Source: Oenanthe sinensis
Taxonomy: Eukaryota > Streptophyta > Magnoliopsida > Apiales > Apiaceae
Reading direction: 5' to 3'
Assembly: GCA_028671895.1 (NCBI GenBank)
Contig: CM053813.1
Location: forward strand, 7,378,001 to 7,442,000
Length of the DNA: 64,000 nucleotides
Both the position numbers and the translations under genes were made by a program. Below the pieces are notes generated by a model, which saw only the letters and a program-made list of their open reading frames with translations, had not been told where the DNA came from and ran no database searches. Positions 22,829-34,333 of this stretch are shown here, in pieces. How positions within the stretch are numbered: position 1 is the stretch's first letter; every line of letters starts with the position of its first letter.

Positions 22829-23590
22829 TTAAACATAGTTAAGCATACCTAAATCATAGATCAATCTATTGAAGATAGATTCATCTAATGGTTTGGAAAA
22901 AATATCTGCAAGTTGTCTTTCACTGGGGACAAAATATAATTTAACAATACCATTCATTACATGTTCCCTAATGAAGTGGTACCTTATGTCAATGTGCTTG
23001 GTTCTTGAGTGATGAACTAGATTTTCAGTAATGGCAATTTCACTCGTGTTATCACAAAATATTGGAATTTTGTTCAAGTTAAATCCATAATCAAACAATT
23101 GATTCCTCATCCATAACACTTTTGCATAACAGCTTCCGGCAGCAATGTATTTAGCCTCTATTATGAATGTGGAGACTGAATTTTTCTTTTTGCTAAACCA
23201 TGAGACAAGCTTGTTTCCTAGAAATTGGTAAATTCCTGTAGTACTTTTCCTGTCTATTTTACAACCTGCATACTCTGCATCTGAATAACCAATTAGATCA
23301 AATCCAGAATTTCTAGGATACCAAATTCCAAGATTTGGTATTCCTTTGAGATACCTGAATATTCTTTTTATTACAATCGAATGAGACTCTTTAGGATCAT
23401 CTTGAAACCTAGCACAAAGACATGTAGGAAACATTATGTCTAGCCAACTTGCAGTTAAATATAGTAATGAGCCAACCATGCCTCTATAACTTGAAATGTC
23501 CACTTTAGCTTCCTTGGTATTCAATTTAAGTTTAGTTGTAGTGGCTATGAGAGTTTTTGTAGAAGAACATTCACTTAAATCAAATTTCAT
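22829..23590 (-). pseudogene. pol: SIRE-like pol: RT C-terminus and RNase H (253 codons open)
   Basis: The best preserved coding piece of the SIRE-like element. Near residues 28-50 it has the copia segment VDISSYRGMVGSLLYLTASW. Near 90-125 are IPNLGIWYPRNSGFDLIGYS, DAEYAGCKIDRKSTTG and FLGNKLVSWFSKKKNSVSTF. RNase H landmarks are Asp in GYSDAEYAG, Glu in IIEAKYIAAG (family EAEY), Asp in IFCDNTSEIAI and the HIDIRYHFIREH end. It stops at LGMLNYV, close to the usual copia pol end. Upstream the frame reads on toward the Angela insertion at 23667 but is cut by a stop after GIFIN (about 23618). It is cut off from its own RT active site by 8.6 kb of inserted DNA, so it cannot act. Confidence 0.9.
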
Positions 23591-23661
23591 TAATAAATCA
23601 TAAATATATTTGGTTTAATTTATGAAAATACCATATTTAACTTGTTTGACTTGCAAACCAA

Positions 23662-23666
23662 GAAAA
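23662..23666. repeat. Target site duplication GAAAA, left
   Basis: GAAAA just before the Angela-like 5' LTR, repeated at 32303-32307 just after the 3' LTR. Removing the element and one copy joins the host minus-strand frame as ELTYFLGLQVKQ, the normal copia RT sequence, which confirms the exact boundaries. Confidence 0.97.
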
Positions 23667-25261
23667 TGTTAGTATTGGTGTCCTAGAGACAATACTTTTA
23701 ATGTTTTATTGAAAACAATTAACGATTATGTTTTATGTGATTATTTAATTATTATTTATTATGTCTTTATTTACTGCGTTATAAATTGAAAGGATAATAA
23801 ATGTCCTTGGAATATTAATACGTAATATATATCTTTAAGTATGTGACTTAAAAATGAGATTATATGAATAGTATTTTATTCCTAAAATTCCCTAGTCAAG
23901 TATTATTATTTAAGGACAATAATAATGCAATAAGACTAGTATGTTTGTTGACGGATGACCACATCTCATTGGTCATAGGTATGGTGATACTAAAGTCAAG
24001 AACATAAGTGTATGTATCAATACATGACACAGGAAAGACCCGCCGTGAGATTCTACATGTTAATAAGTGTCATAAGAAATCTTACTGTGATAATGATGTA
24101 ATGATCCTCTGACTTGAAATCATTATATTTTTATACGAGAATTAATATACTTTGATTACACTCAAAGTTACCTTTAACCGGGTAATGATAAAGGTGTACA
24201 TTGGGTATGCTATGAATCGTATGAGGAATATGAATGATAGATATAGGATTTAACCCTCCAATTCTAGGAGTGATATTATTGGCCTCTTGATTGAGTGAGA
24301 CTATGAAATGCATGGCCATGCTCAAATATTGATTTATTTAAATAGTCTACTCATTGATCAAGGAAACCGAGATTAAACGTTGAAGAGGATGACACTATAC
24401 ATGCCTCGAGTTTGATCTATAATATAAGGTTAAAGGGATTATATTACATGGAACATTATTCACGAATGGTTTAATTGAATCACCAATTATTATTGTTACT
24501 TGGGTAGCAATGATGTATTACTAGATGCCGCTCATTGTTTATAATTTTATTATTAGATAATAAAATTATTGCCAACGTAATAATAACCTAAAGGGTCACA
24601 CACAAAGAACGTCAAAACGGAGGTTTATTTAAATTACGAATTTAAATATATTATTGTTTATTCGAATTTAATTATTGAATTAATTAAGTGGGACTTGATT
24701 AATTATATTAGAATTCGGATTTAATAAGTATTATTATTATTCAAATTTAATTATTGAATTAATTAAGTGGGACTTGATTAATTATATTAGAATTCAGATT
24801 TAATAATAATAATAACCCAAAGTCATAATGGGTTTTGGAAACCACATGGACTAGGGTTAGGCCCAAAATCTCTCTCTCCCCTATATATACATAATGATGT
24901 ATAGTATTAGGGTTTAATCATCAAATTTCATTTTTAGAGAAAAACCCTAGCTGCTCAACATCAAGAGAGGCTAGAGAAAGAGAGAGAGAGAGAAAGACAA
25001 ACAATTCGGCTAGTACCGACTCCGGTGATCGTAGGACGATCGGGCGTTCGTGTGGATACCATTAGAGAGTAGTTCTTGAAGAAGGGGATGCTGTGATTCA
25101 TCGCTTCTGGACCTCTGTAATCATCCTAAGGAAAGCTTTAATAAGGTACACATCATCTTCTTCACCATAATCATCCAACGTTATACATGGATCCTGAGAT
25201 TGGGTTTCGATTTTTTTTTTTTACGTTAATTCCGCTGCGTTTTCATGCCCGAAACCCTTCA
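23667..25261 (+). repeat. 5' LTR, Angela-like element
   Basis: 1,595 bp from TGTTAG to CCCTTCA. A TATA box CTATATATAC lies at 24890-24900 after a CT-rich run, and an AG-dinucleotide run follows at about 24978. It matches 30712-32302, the main indel being an extra copy of TTATTGAATTAATTAAGTGG-like sequence here. Confidence 0.95.
24890..24900 (+). promoter_or_regulatory. LTR promoter TATA box (Angela-like)
   Basis: CCTATATATAC, preceded by a CTCTCTCTCC pyrimidine run, about 370 bp before the LTR end. It is conserved in the 3' LTR (about 31909-31919) and, on the other strand, in the solo LTR (53192-53203). Conservation in three LTRs and the position fit the U3 promoter. Confidence 0.65.
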
Positions 25262-25262
25262 A

Positions 25263-25274
25263 TGGCATCAGAGC
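25263..25274 (+). other. Primer binding site, Angela-like element
   Basis: TGGCATCAGAGC, one base after the LTR end. It differs from the perfect initiator-Met complement TGGTATCAGAGC by one T-to-C change. Confidence 0.85.
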
Positions 25275-27082
25275 TACATGTATAATGGGATGATTTGGTT
25301 ATGTGTTTAACAGTTTTTCGATGTATGTAAACATATATATGATATGCCATGTCTATATATTGATATATATGTTTTATATGATTTTGAATATATGATATTC
25401 ATGTGTTGTATAATCATGGGATGATTGTGTGTATTGCTGTATGTATATGATACATGTTTGTTCTTGTTATGGAAATCGTATTCAATACGAATTCTGAAAC
25501 GGCTTCGGTAGATTTTCTGAAATCTGTGTCCAGTGTCCGATTTTCGCAAACGATATGTGTTTTCTGACTGGAATCGTGTCACTGAGAAATACTGACAAAT
25601 TCAGATTCGCGTCTGTAAGCCGTTTGACGAGGTTACAGGCCCCGAAACGGCGATTTATTATTTTCTGAAATTTATTTAATTTTCTGAAATTTTGAAATTT
25701 ATTATATATGATTATATGATATGTTTATATAATCTGAGATATATTACATGTGTTATGTGATAACATGGTGGATGGTTATGGCCTAAAGACCCATAGGATA
25801 GTGGTTTTGTTTTATGGTTTTGGTTTCTAAATACGACTTGCATGTCATTTATTCATTGTAATTGTTAATCTCGAATGTAACTCGAGTTCTTCTTGTAATT
25901 TCATTAGAATAGATTTATTTATAATTCAATGTAATTGTTCAATGGAGACTTGGAAGCAAGGAAGCTAGGAGGCAATCCAGATGATGGAGCAATGAAGAAG
26001 ATAAAGACATGTAATAGTGTAGTATCTGAAACCACCATTGATTGACCTTGATAATTCCATTAGCTTGGAAATATCACATAGGATGGGGCCATAACCAAAC
26101 ACGTTTAATTTATGCACAATACATATATGTATATGAATGCATGTGTAGATATGTATGTGTTGGAATGATGTATGTATTAGATACGACACCCATGCCATGT
26201 CTGTTTAAGAAAGATAAAATCTGTAACGATTCAAGATTTTAAAATTAACAAACGATCATGAGATTCTTGTGTTTATGAAATATGGATTTTTAAAACACGG
26301 AATTAAATATTGATTTTTGATATCTATAACTGGGATTTTCTGACAAAAACGGATATGCGTATTCGTAAGGCTGATGGGTTTTAAGTGTGACCACTGGTAT
26401 CCTCCATCTACCTGGGAAATGAACAATTTAAGATGTCAATTTGAAATATTTGGTTCAAGGAAAAATTGAGGATCTCTTTATGATGTGATCATGATCGTTA
26501 TAAATTTTCTAAATCCCTTAACAAAATATTAAGTTTTACTCGGATGCTTTCCCATGAATGAACACTCATCGAATCCTAGATCGATTAGGGGAAGGACTGT
26601 CAGTGGCAGGGGACTCCTATCTATCGTGGTGAGATGCGACGAATATAAACGGTTATATTCGGCCGTTGTATCATTGGGTCTAACTTAACTGAGTCGTCAT
26701 AATAAGGTGAAAATAAACGGTTATATTCAACCATTATGAACTTAGAAGCATAGAGTTTGGTTAAAAGTCTATTAGAAAGATAAGATCAATCGTTGTTCAC
26801 CAAACTATCCAAGAATTATATATGATATAATTGACAACTGTTGTCTACCTAAATAATCATTTTTAAGGACTTCCAGTGGTTGACTTAAGACATGACGAAA
26901 TATGGATCTTGACTCACTAGAAAGAATTATGGGATATACTTTCCAAATTAATAGTAAGGGCTATTAATTTGATAAAAATAGTGGGAGATATATTATGAAT
27001 ATATCATAATCATTTGAACATAATAAATAACTCAGACAATCTAATGTTTATTTTATGCATTTTAAACATTGTAGATATTTAA
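25275..27082 (+). other. Untranslated leader of the Angela-like element
   Basis: 1.8 kb between primer site and gag Met without a convincing open frame. BARE/Angela elements normally have a long leader here. Short frames at 25307-25582, 25965-26198 and 26042-26242 have no domain. The segment AATAGTGGGAGATATATTATG near 26980, just before gag, looks like a purine tract. Confidence 0.7.
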
Positions 27083-27709
27083 ATGGTAAACAATACAAAT
27101 ACTTTCTCCGTACGAGCAACCCTTGAGAAGGACAAGCTGACAGCAACTAACTTCCTGGATTGGTATAGAAATTTGAGGATTGTCCTCAGGCAAGAGCGTA
27201 AGCTCCATGTCATTGAAATTTCTTCACCTGCTCCTCCTGCTGAGAATGCAACTCGCGTTCAGCAAAATGCTTATCAGAAGCATATTGATGATGTGAATGA
27301 TATTGCATGTCTCATGCTGGCAACCATGAGTGTTAAGCTTCAAAAACAACATGAGCATATGGATGCTTATGAGATGATTGAACACCTTCAAAGAATGTTT
27401 GAGGGACAAGCTCGTCAAGAAAGGTTCGACACGAGCAAAGCACTGTATGCTTGCAAACAGGGAGAGCGTGAACCTGTTGAACCACATGTTCTGAAGATGA
27501 TAGGTTATATTGAGTATCTTGATACTTTGGGTTTCCCGATTGGTTTGGAAGCTCAGATTGACTTAATCTTGCAATCCTTGAACCGCAACTATACTCATTT
27601 TGTTATGAACTACAATATGAATGAGATAGACAAAACACCCACTGAATGGTTGGCCATGTTACGAACTACTGAAACCAACATGAAAAGGCTGAACCTGCTG
27701 CCATGTTGA
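27083..27709 (+). pseudogene. gag: Angela-like gag (capsid), frame lost near its end
   Basis: 208 codons. It opens MVNNTNTFSVRATLEKDKLT, then has the typical NFLDWYRNLRIVLRQERKL segment of copia gag (UBN2-like). The helical middle has VKLQKQHEHMDAYEMIEHL and FDTSKALYACK, and the end GFPIGLEAQIDLILQSL before FVMNYNMNE. The normal protein would continue into a zinc knuckle. Here a one-base loss in an A-run (about 27677-27680) diverts the frame to RLNLLPC and a stop, while the expected reading resumes in the next frame from 27703. Gag would package the RNA. The knuckle is separated, so this copy is probably inactive. Confidence 0.88.
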
Positions 27710-28242
27710 TGGTAGATAACAAAGGTAAGGCTAATAGGAAAGGCAAATGGAAGGGAAAGAAGAAGATTGGATCTGCTTCTAGTCCCAAGCCAAAGGCTAA
27801 TCCCAAACAGGCTTTAAAGCCTAAGGGTGTTGTTACAAAGGGTGATTGTCACTACTATGGTAAACCAGGTCATTGGAAGAGAAACTGTCATGCTTATTTG
27901 GAGGATCTGAAGAAGAAGAAGGCTGGTCAAGCTTCTGATTCAGGTATTTATGTTATAGAGGTCAATTTGTCAACTTCTACATCATGGGTATTAGATACTG
28001 GATGTGGTTCTCACATTTGTATAAATGTACATGAACTACAAAGGAGTAGGACTTTGGCTAAAGGAGAGGTCGACCTACGAGTTGGCAATGGAGCAAAGGT
28101 TGCTGTTTTAGCTGTAGGGACTTATTATTTATCATTGCCCACTGGACTTATTTTAGAACTTGAGAACTGTTTTTACGTGCCTGCAATTTGCAGAAACATT
28201 ATTTCGGTTTCTTGTTTAGACAAGAAAGGTTTTGCATTTTAA
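27703..28242 (+). pseudogene. pol: Angela-like gag zinc knuckle and protease
   Basis: 179 codons. A lysine-rich basic stretch (residues 5-45) is followed by a knuckle reading CHYYGKPGHWKRNC near residues 48-61. The second Cys of the CX2CX4HX4C pattern is Tyr, so zinc binding is impaired. The aspartic protease follows with WVLDTGCGSHIC near 97-108, where the catalytic DTG is intact, then LRVGNGAKVAVLAVGTYYL and FYVPAICRNIISVS, as in copia protease and linker. The frame breaks after KKGFAF and continues in another register (28188-28385) as NNSCFFSLNNVTYEVARLF. Confidence 0.88.
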
Positions 28243-28565
28243 TTCAGAACAATAGTTGTTTCTTTTCTTTGAATAATGTTACCTATGAGGTTGCACGTTT
28301 ATTTAACAGTTTATATGTTCTTGATTTAGACACTCCTATCTATAATGTGAATAACAAACGTCTTAAAATAAATGACTCAAATTAAACATACCTCTGGCAC
28401 TATCGTTTAAGCCATATAAATGAGAAGCGCATTTCCAAGTTACATAAGGATGGATACTTGGATAAGTTTGACTTTGAATCATACGAAGCATGTGAACCTT
28501 GTCTCATTGGAAAAATGACTAAATCTCCTTTTACTGGACAAGGTGAAATGGCCACTTAACGATTA
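28243..28565 (+). pseudogene. pol: Angela-like pre-integrase and integrase zinc-binding region
   Basis: After a frameshift at about 28235 the linker ends at a stop (28383-28385), then reads LWHYRLSHINEKRISKLHKD and CEPCLIGKMTKSPF. His, His, Cys, Cys of the HHCC zinc-binding domain are all present. A further stop follows GEMAT (about 28558). In an active element this would be part of the integrase N-terminus. Confidence 0.85.
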
Positions 28566-29500
28566 GAAGTTATACATAGTGATGTATGTGGTCCTATGCG
28601 TACTATGACAAGAGGTGGCTTATACTACTTTATCACGTTTACTGATAATTTCAGTAGATATGTGTATCTTATGAAGAATAAATCCGATTCTTTTGAAAAG
28701 TTCAAAGAAACAAAGCTGAAGTAGAAAAGCAAACTGGCGGAAGTATTAAGACTCTACGATCTGATCGTGGGGGAGAATACTTAAGCCATGAATTTAAGAG
28801 TTTCTTAAAAGAGTGTGGTATCGTATCACAACTCACTCCTCCCGGAACACTACAATGGAATGGAGTTTCTGAGAGGAGAAATCGTACCTTGTTGGACATG
28901 GTGCGATCGATGATGAGTCATGCAGATCTTCCAATTAGTTTCTGGGGCTACGCCCTGGAGACGACTACTTATACACTTAACTGAGTTCCTACTAAATCGG
29001 TTCAGAAGACTCCATATGAGATATGGACTGAGAAACGTCATAGCATGTCATTTATGAAAATATGGGGATGTGAAGCATTTGTGAAACGTTTAACTTCTGA
29101 CAAGCTAGGACCTAAATCAGACAAATGTAATTTTGTGGGATACCCAATTGAAACAAAAGGTTATTCATTATATAATCCTTCCGAGAACAAAGTGTTTGTT
29201 GCTCGAACTGCAGTTTTCCTTGAAAGAGAAATGTTGTCTAAGAAAGACAGTGGGAGGATAATAGAACTCGATGAAATTCGAGACCCACAAGATAACAATG
29301 AACCAATGGAGGAACCTGAGCAGAATGTACAAGAAAACAATACTGCTCAAGAAACACAGATTATTCATAGGTCTAGTAGGATTCGCCATGAACCTGAGAG
29401 ATATTATGGATTTCTCTTAACTCAAGATGGTGATGTGATGTTTATCGACGAAGATGAGCCTCTCACCTACCAAGACGCTACGAACACTCCAGAATCCAAG
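28566..29500 (+). pseudogene. pol: Angela-like integrase core and C-terminal region
   Basis: All three catalytic residues remain: Asp in VIHSDVCGPM (28581-28583), Asp in LRSDRGGEY (28763-28765) and Glu in GVSERRNRT (28871-28873). There is a frameshift near 28706, and a stop in TLN-stop-VP (about 28984) where the family has Arg or Lys. The C-terminal part (open from 29045) has MKIWGCEAFVKRL, DKCNFVGYPIETKGY and VFVARTAVFLE, typical of copia integrase ends. An acidic linker (29260-29350) leads to RT. Confidence 0.9.
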
Positions 29501-30230
29501 AGATGGCTGGAAGCCATGAAATCTGAGATGGAATCCATGTATACCAATCAAGTATGGACCTTGGTTGATCCACCTGAAGGGGTAAAACCTATAGGGTACA
29601 AGTGGGTTTTCAAGAAGAAGACCGACATGGATGGTAATGTAAAGACCTATAAGGCAGGATTGGTGGCAAAAGGTTTCAAGCAAATTCATGGTATTGACTA
29701 TGATGAGACTTTTTCACCAGTGACTATGGTCAAGTCCATCAGGATTTTGCTTGCTATAGCTGCTGACTATGGTTATGAAATCTGGCAGATGGATGTCAAA
29801 ACCGTTTTCTTAAATGGGAGCCTTGAAGAAGATATGGATGTGTATATGACACAGCCTGAAGGTTTTGTTGATCCAAAGAATGCTGTAAAGGTATGTAAGC
29901 TGCGTCGATCCATTTATAGATTGAAACAAGCCTCAAGGAGATGGAACATTCGTTTTGATGAAACTGTCAAAGAGTTTGGGTTTATTCAAAATGAAGATGA
30001 ACCATGTGTTTACAAGAAGGTAAGTGGGAGCAATGTGGCATTCCTATAATTATATGTTGATGATATATTAATAATAGGGAATGACATTCCTTCTTTACAG
30101 GCTGTTAAGACTTGGTTGAGTAAGAATTTCTCAATGAAAGGCTTAGGCGAAGCGACCTATATTTTAGGTATCAAGATCTATAGAGATAGATCAAGAAGAA
30201 TGATTGGCCTAAGTCAGAGTAGATACTAGT
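29500..30230 (+). pseudogene. pol: Angela-like reverse transcriptase
   Basis: Open to 30049, then a stop replaces one codon in front of LYVDDILIIGND. Landmarks are WTLVDPPEGVKPIGYKWVFK, YKAGLVAKGFKQ (family ARLVA), DYDETFSPVTMVKSIRI, WQMDVKTVFLNG (first catalytic Asp) and YVDD (30053-30064). It ends after GLSQSRY with a stop. A deletion of roughly 100 codons then joins it to NPGEGHWTAVKNILKYL, so the thumb/connection region is missing. Confidence 0.92.
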
Positions 30231-30690
30231 CTAATCCAGGTGAAGGTCACTGGACAGCAGTCAAGAATATTCTTAAGTACTTGAAGAGGACTAAAGATTA
30301 ATTCTTGGTATATGGAGGAGAAGATAAGCTGGTAGTAAAGGGTTACACCGACGCTAGTTTCTAGACAGACAAGGATGATTCGATTTCTCAGTTTGGATTT
30401 GTGTTTTGTCTAAATGGAGATGTTGTATGCTGGAATGGTTCACAGCTGAGACAGTTGTTGATTCTACAATAGAGCCTGAGTATATTGATGCTTGCGAAGC
30501 AGCCAAGGAGGCTGTTTGGGGATGTACTTAGGAGATATCACCTAATTAATAAGATTAATAATCGATGGGATATACATATATGTAAAGTGCATACAAATGA
30601 TAACATTGCAGATCCACTGACTAAGGCTTTGTCGCAGCAGAAGCACGAAGGTCATACTAGTTCCATGGGTATTAGATACATGAGAGATTG
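30231..30690 (+). pseudogene. pol: Angela-like RNase H remnant
   Basis: Reads NPGEGHWTAVKNILKYLKRT, stop, VKGYTDASF, stop, FGFVFCLNGD. A second deletion joins EAAKEAVW to LRRYHLI, losing the CDN-type catalytic segment. The tail is HICKVHTNDNIADPLTKALS and HTSSMGIRYM, the normal copia pol end. Stop at 30689. Confidence 0.88.
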
Positions 30691-30698
30691 ACTCTAGT

Positions 30699-30711
30699 AC
30701 AAGTGGGAGAT
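30699..30711 (+). other. Polypurine tract, Angela-like element
   Basis: ACAAGTGGGAGAT directly before the 3' LTR start TGTTAG at 30712. Confidence 0.88.
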
Positions 30712-32302
30712 TGTTAGTATTGGTGTCCTAGAGACAATACTTTAAATGTTTTATTGAAAATAATTAAGGATTATGTTTTATGTGATTATTTAATTATTAT
30801 TTATTATGTCTTTATTTACTGCGTTATAAATTGAAAGGATAATAAATGTCCTTGGAATATTAATGCGTAATATATATCTTTAAGTATGTGACTTAAAAAT
30901 GAGATTATATGAATAGTATTTTATTCCTAAAATTCCCTAGTCAAGTATTATTATTTAAGGACAATAATAATGCAATAAGACTAGTATGTTTGTTGACGGA
31001 TGACCACATCTCATTGGTCATAGGTATGGTGATACTAAAGTCAAGAACATAAGTGTATGTATCAATACATGACACTGGAAAGACCCGCCGTGAGATTCTA
31101 CATGTTAATAAGTGTCATAAGAAATCTCACTGTGATAATGATGTAATGATCCTCTGACTTGAAATCATTATATTTCTATACGAGAATTAATATACTTTGA
31201 TTACACTCAAAGTTACCTTTAACCGGGTAATGATAAAGGTGTACATTGGGTATGCTATGAATCGTATGAGGAATATGAATGATAGATATAGGATTTAACC
31301 CTCCAATTCTAGGAGTGATATTATTGGCCTCTTGATTGAGTGAGACTATGAAATGCATGGCCATGCTCAAATATTGATTTGTTTAAATAGTCTACTCATT
31401 GATCAAGGAAACCGAGATTAAACGTTGAAGAGGATGACACTATACATGCCTCGAGTTTGATCTATAATATAAGGTTAAAGGGATTATATTACATGGAACA
31501 TTATTCACGAAAGGTTTAATTGAATCACCAATTATTATTGTTACTTGGGTAGCAATGATGTATTACTAGATGCCGCTCATTGTTTATAATTTTATTATTA
31601 GATAATAAAATTATTACCAACGTAATAATAACCTAAAGGGTCACACACAAAGAACGTCAAAACGGAGGTTTATTTAAATTACGAATTTAAATATATTATT
31701 GTTTATTCGAATTTAATTAAGTGGGACTTGATTAATTATATTAGAATTCTTAATAAGTATTATTATTATTCGAATTTAATTATTGAATTAATTAAGTGGG
31801 ACTTGATTAATTATATTAGAATTCAGATTTAATAATAATAATAACCCAAAGTCATAATGGGTTTTGGAAACCACATGGATTAGGGTTAGGCCCAAAATCT
31901 CTCTCTCCCCTATATATACATAATGATGTATAGTATTAGGGTTTAATCATCAAATTTCGTTTTTAGAGAAAAACCCTAGCTGCTCAACATCAAGAGAGGC
32001 TAGAGAAAGAGAGAGAGAGAGGGAGAGAAAGGCAAACAATTCGGCTAGTACCGACTCTGGTAATCGTAGGACGATCGGGCGTTCATGTGGATACCATTAG
32101 ATAGTAGTTCTTGAAGAAGGGGATGCTGTGATTCATCGCTTCTGGACCTCTGTAATCATCCTAAGGAAAGCTTTAATAAGGTACACATCATCTTCTTCAC
32201 CATAATCATCCAACGTTATACATGGATCCTGCGATTGGGTTTCGATTTTTTTATTTTATTTTTACGTTAATTCCGCTGCGTTTTCATGCCCGAAACCCTT
32301 CA
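30712..32302 (+). repeat. 3' LTR, Angela-like element
   Basis: 1,591 bp, same termini as the 5' LTR. About 20 single-base differences and an indel of about 20 bp near 31715 were seen by eye. Followed by the target duplication GAAAA (32303-32307). Confidence 0.95.
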
Positions 32303-32896
32303 GAAAATAAGTAAGTTCTCGTATCATGCTCATTTCATATTTACTCTACATCAACTTAGCAAACTTTTGACAAATTTTTTCATTAGTTGAGCCAAAAATA
32401 ATGTCACCTCATAGATTTGAACAAGAATAATAGAACTATTGACATTCCTATAAAAGAGAGTTTTATCAACAGTACCTCTTGTGAAGTAATTCTCAATCAA
32501 GAATTTAGACAGTGTGTTATACTAGACTCTAGGTGCTTGTTTCAAACCATACAGTGCCTTGAGAAGATAGTACATAAATCCAGGATGAATAGGATCTATA
32601 AAACCAGGAAGTTGTTCCACATATACTTCTTCCTCTAATTCTTTATTGAGAAAAACACTTTTTACATCCATCTGGTAGACTTTGAAATTAGCATGAGCAG
32701 CATAAGCTAGAAAGATTCTGATTGCTTTCAGCCTTACAACAGGTGCCAATGTTTCATCAAAATCTATGTCTTCTTCTTGTGAGTAGCCATTTGTCACCAC
32801 TCTTGCTTTATACCTTGTCACTATACCAGATTCATCCATTTTATTCCTGAATACCCATTTTATACCAATAATAGATTTTTTCTTTGGTTTGGGCAC
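32303..32896 (-). pseudogene. pol: SIRE-like reverse transcriptase, split by the Angela-like element
   Basis: Minus strand. Open from 32896 to 32522: IIGIKWVFRNKMDESGIVTR, YKARVVTNGYSQEEDIDFDE, LAPVVRLKAIRIFLAYAA and YQMDVKSVFLNKELEEEVY with the first catalytic Asp, ending YGLKQAPRV before a stop where Trp is expected. Beyond it, the YVDD region (32401-32412) has lost a base, so the catalytic motif is destroyed and the frame shifts. Further on it reads SMIRELTYFLGLQVKQ up to the insertion at 23667/32302. It continues as 22829-23590. Confidence 0.92.
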
Positions 32897-32902
32897 CAGC
32901 TT

Positions 32903-33457
32903 TCATACCTTGTTTCTTTCAAACTGATTCAACTCTTCTTGCATAGTTATTACCCAATCAGGATGATTCAAGGCTATTTCAATCCTTTTTGGTTCTTCTT
33001 GAGACAGGAAGCTATGATACAAGCATTCATTCTGAGTTGCACTTCTAGTCTTGACACCATCATTTGTATTTCCAATGATCAACTCAAAGGGATGACTTTT
33101 GATCCATTTCCTTTGTGGTGGTAAATTTTTCCTTGAGGAAGATGCTTCATAATCATTAGCATTATTATGATCATTATGATGTGATTGAGTGGTTGAGAAC
33201 CCTCCCCCGGAGATGGACACTCTACTTGAGGATTGTTGAGCATAATTATTATCCATCGATGGGTTATCAATTGATATATTATCAGTCGATTGATGATCAT
33301 CAACTGATAAGTTATATGTCGATGCATTGACATCAATTGATGGGGAATTTCTGGGTATTTGATTTCTTGAAATTTGCACATCATCATCACTTTCTTCGCC
33401 ATTACTAGTTGATTCATTTTCAAAATTCAAGAAGTCAATGTATCCTTCATCAAACAA
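32903..33457 (-). pseudogene. pol: SIRE-like linker between integrase and RT, with SID repeats
   Basis: 184 open codons. The N-terminal half is acidic and Ser/Asn/Asp-rich with tripeptides SID, STD, SVD and SMD at regular intervals (NAST, NLSVDDHQSTDNISIDNPSM), encoded by ATCAATTGAT-type palindromes. The C-terminal half has the copia approach to RT: PELI-like FELIIGNTNDGVKTRSATQN, then LNHPDWVITMQEELNQFERN. A stop where Trp is expected separates it from RT. Confidence 0.85.
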
Positions 33458-33460
33458 CCC

Positions 33461-34330
33461 TTAAATTTTCTTGTCATCGAAAACTACATGCATAGATTTT
33501 ATAACAATGTGTAATCTAAGATTGTAGACTCTATAAGCCTTAGTTGTTATTCTGTATCCAAGAAATATTGCCTCATTAGCCTTGGTTTCAAAATTTCCCA
33601 AATTTTCACCTTGATTCCTTAGGACAAAACATTTGCAGCCAAAGACATGAAGAAAATTTAATGTTGGCTTATTGTCTTTCTTCATCAATTGATATGGAGT
33701 TTTACCTTGTAATTGATTGATCATGGAGATATTCTGAATGTAGCATGCAGCATTAATTGATTCTGCCCAGAAATATATTGGAAGATGTGCTTCTTCTAAC
33801 ATAGTTCTAGCAGCTTCAATTAAGGTTCTGTTTTTCCTTTCAACAACTCCATTTTGTTGGGGAGTTCTAGGAGCAGAGAAGTGATGACTGATACATTTTC
33901 CTTCACATATTTTTTTCATTTTTATATTCTTAAATCCAGTGCCATTATCACTCCTTAACTTCTTAACCTTCCATTCAGTACCATTATCAACATTTTTCAC
34001 ATGATTGATAATAAATTTGCTTTCCTCATCCTTGGAATGTAAGAAATGTACTCATGTGTATCTTGTGAAGTCATCCACAATTACTAAGACATATTTATTT
34101 TTGACAATAGACATGATGTTGACAGGACTAAATAAATTTATGTACAATAACTCCAAAGGCTTGTCAACTGATGATTCAGACTTTTACTTGAATGATGCCT
34201 TCCTTTATTTTCTTTTTTGACAAGCATCACACAAATCATCCATGGTGAATTTCAACTATGGAATGCCTCTAACCAAATTCTTTCTAACCAATTGATTCAT
34301 GGCTTTGAAATGTAGATGGGCTAATTTCTT
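33461..34330 (-). pseudogene. pol: SIRE-like integrase
   Basis: Minus strand. Open from 34000 to 33461: KKLRSDNGTGFKN with the second Asp, APRTPQQNGVVERKNRTL with the Glu, FWAESINAACYIQN, LHVFGCKCFVLRN and FLGYRITTKAYRVYN. Upstream in the same strand but interrupted: HKKLAHLHFKAM (HH of the zinc domain), CDACQ, LELLYINLFSPV and YVLVIVDDFTRY. The first catalytic Asp of the LHIDLFGP box is Asn (codon 34136-34138), so catalysis was lost even apart from the stops. Confidence 0.9.
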
Positions 34331-34333
34331 GTG

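Larger units (their letters stand above)
23667..32302 (+). mobile_element. Angela/BARE-like Ty1/copia element, nested
   Basis: 8,636 bp with LTRs at 23667-25261 and 30712-32302, target duplication GAAAA, primer site and polypurine tract. The LTR start (TGTTAGTATTGGTGTCCTAGAGACAATA) and RT wording (YEIWQMDVKT, FVDPKNA, GLSQS) are those of the Angela/BARE-1 group. Gag, protease, integrase, RT and RNase H follow in copia order, with several stops and frameshifts, a deletion in the RT tail and one in RNase H. About 20 differences between the LTRs, plus small indels, make it clearly older than copy 1 of the large derivative. Confidence 0.95.

Noticed and set aside
33079..33423. 114-codon minus-strand Met/Ile-rich frame
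   Set aside because: It is a register shadow of the integrase-RT linker (32903-33457), produced by the ATCAATTGAT repeats.
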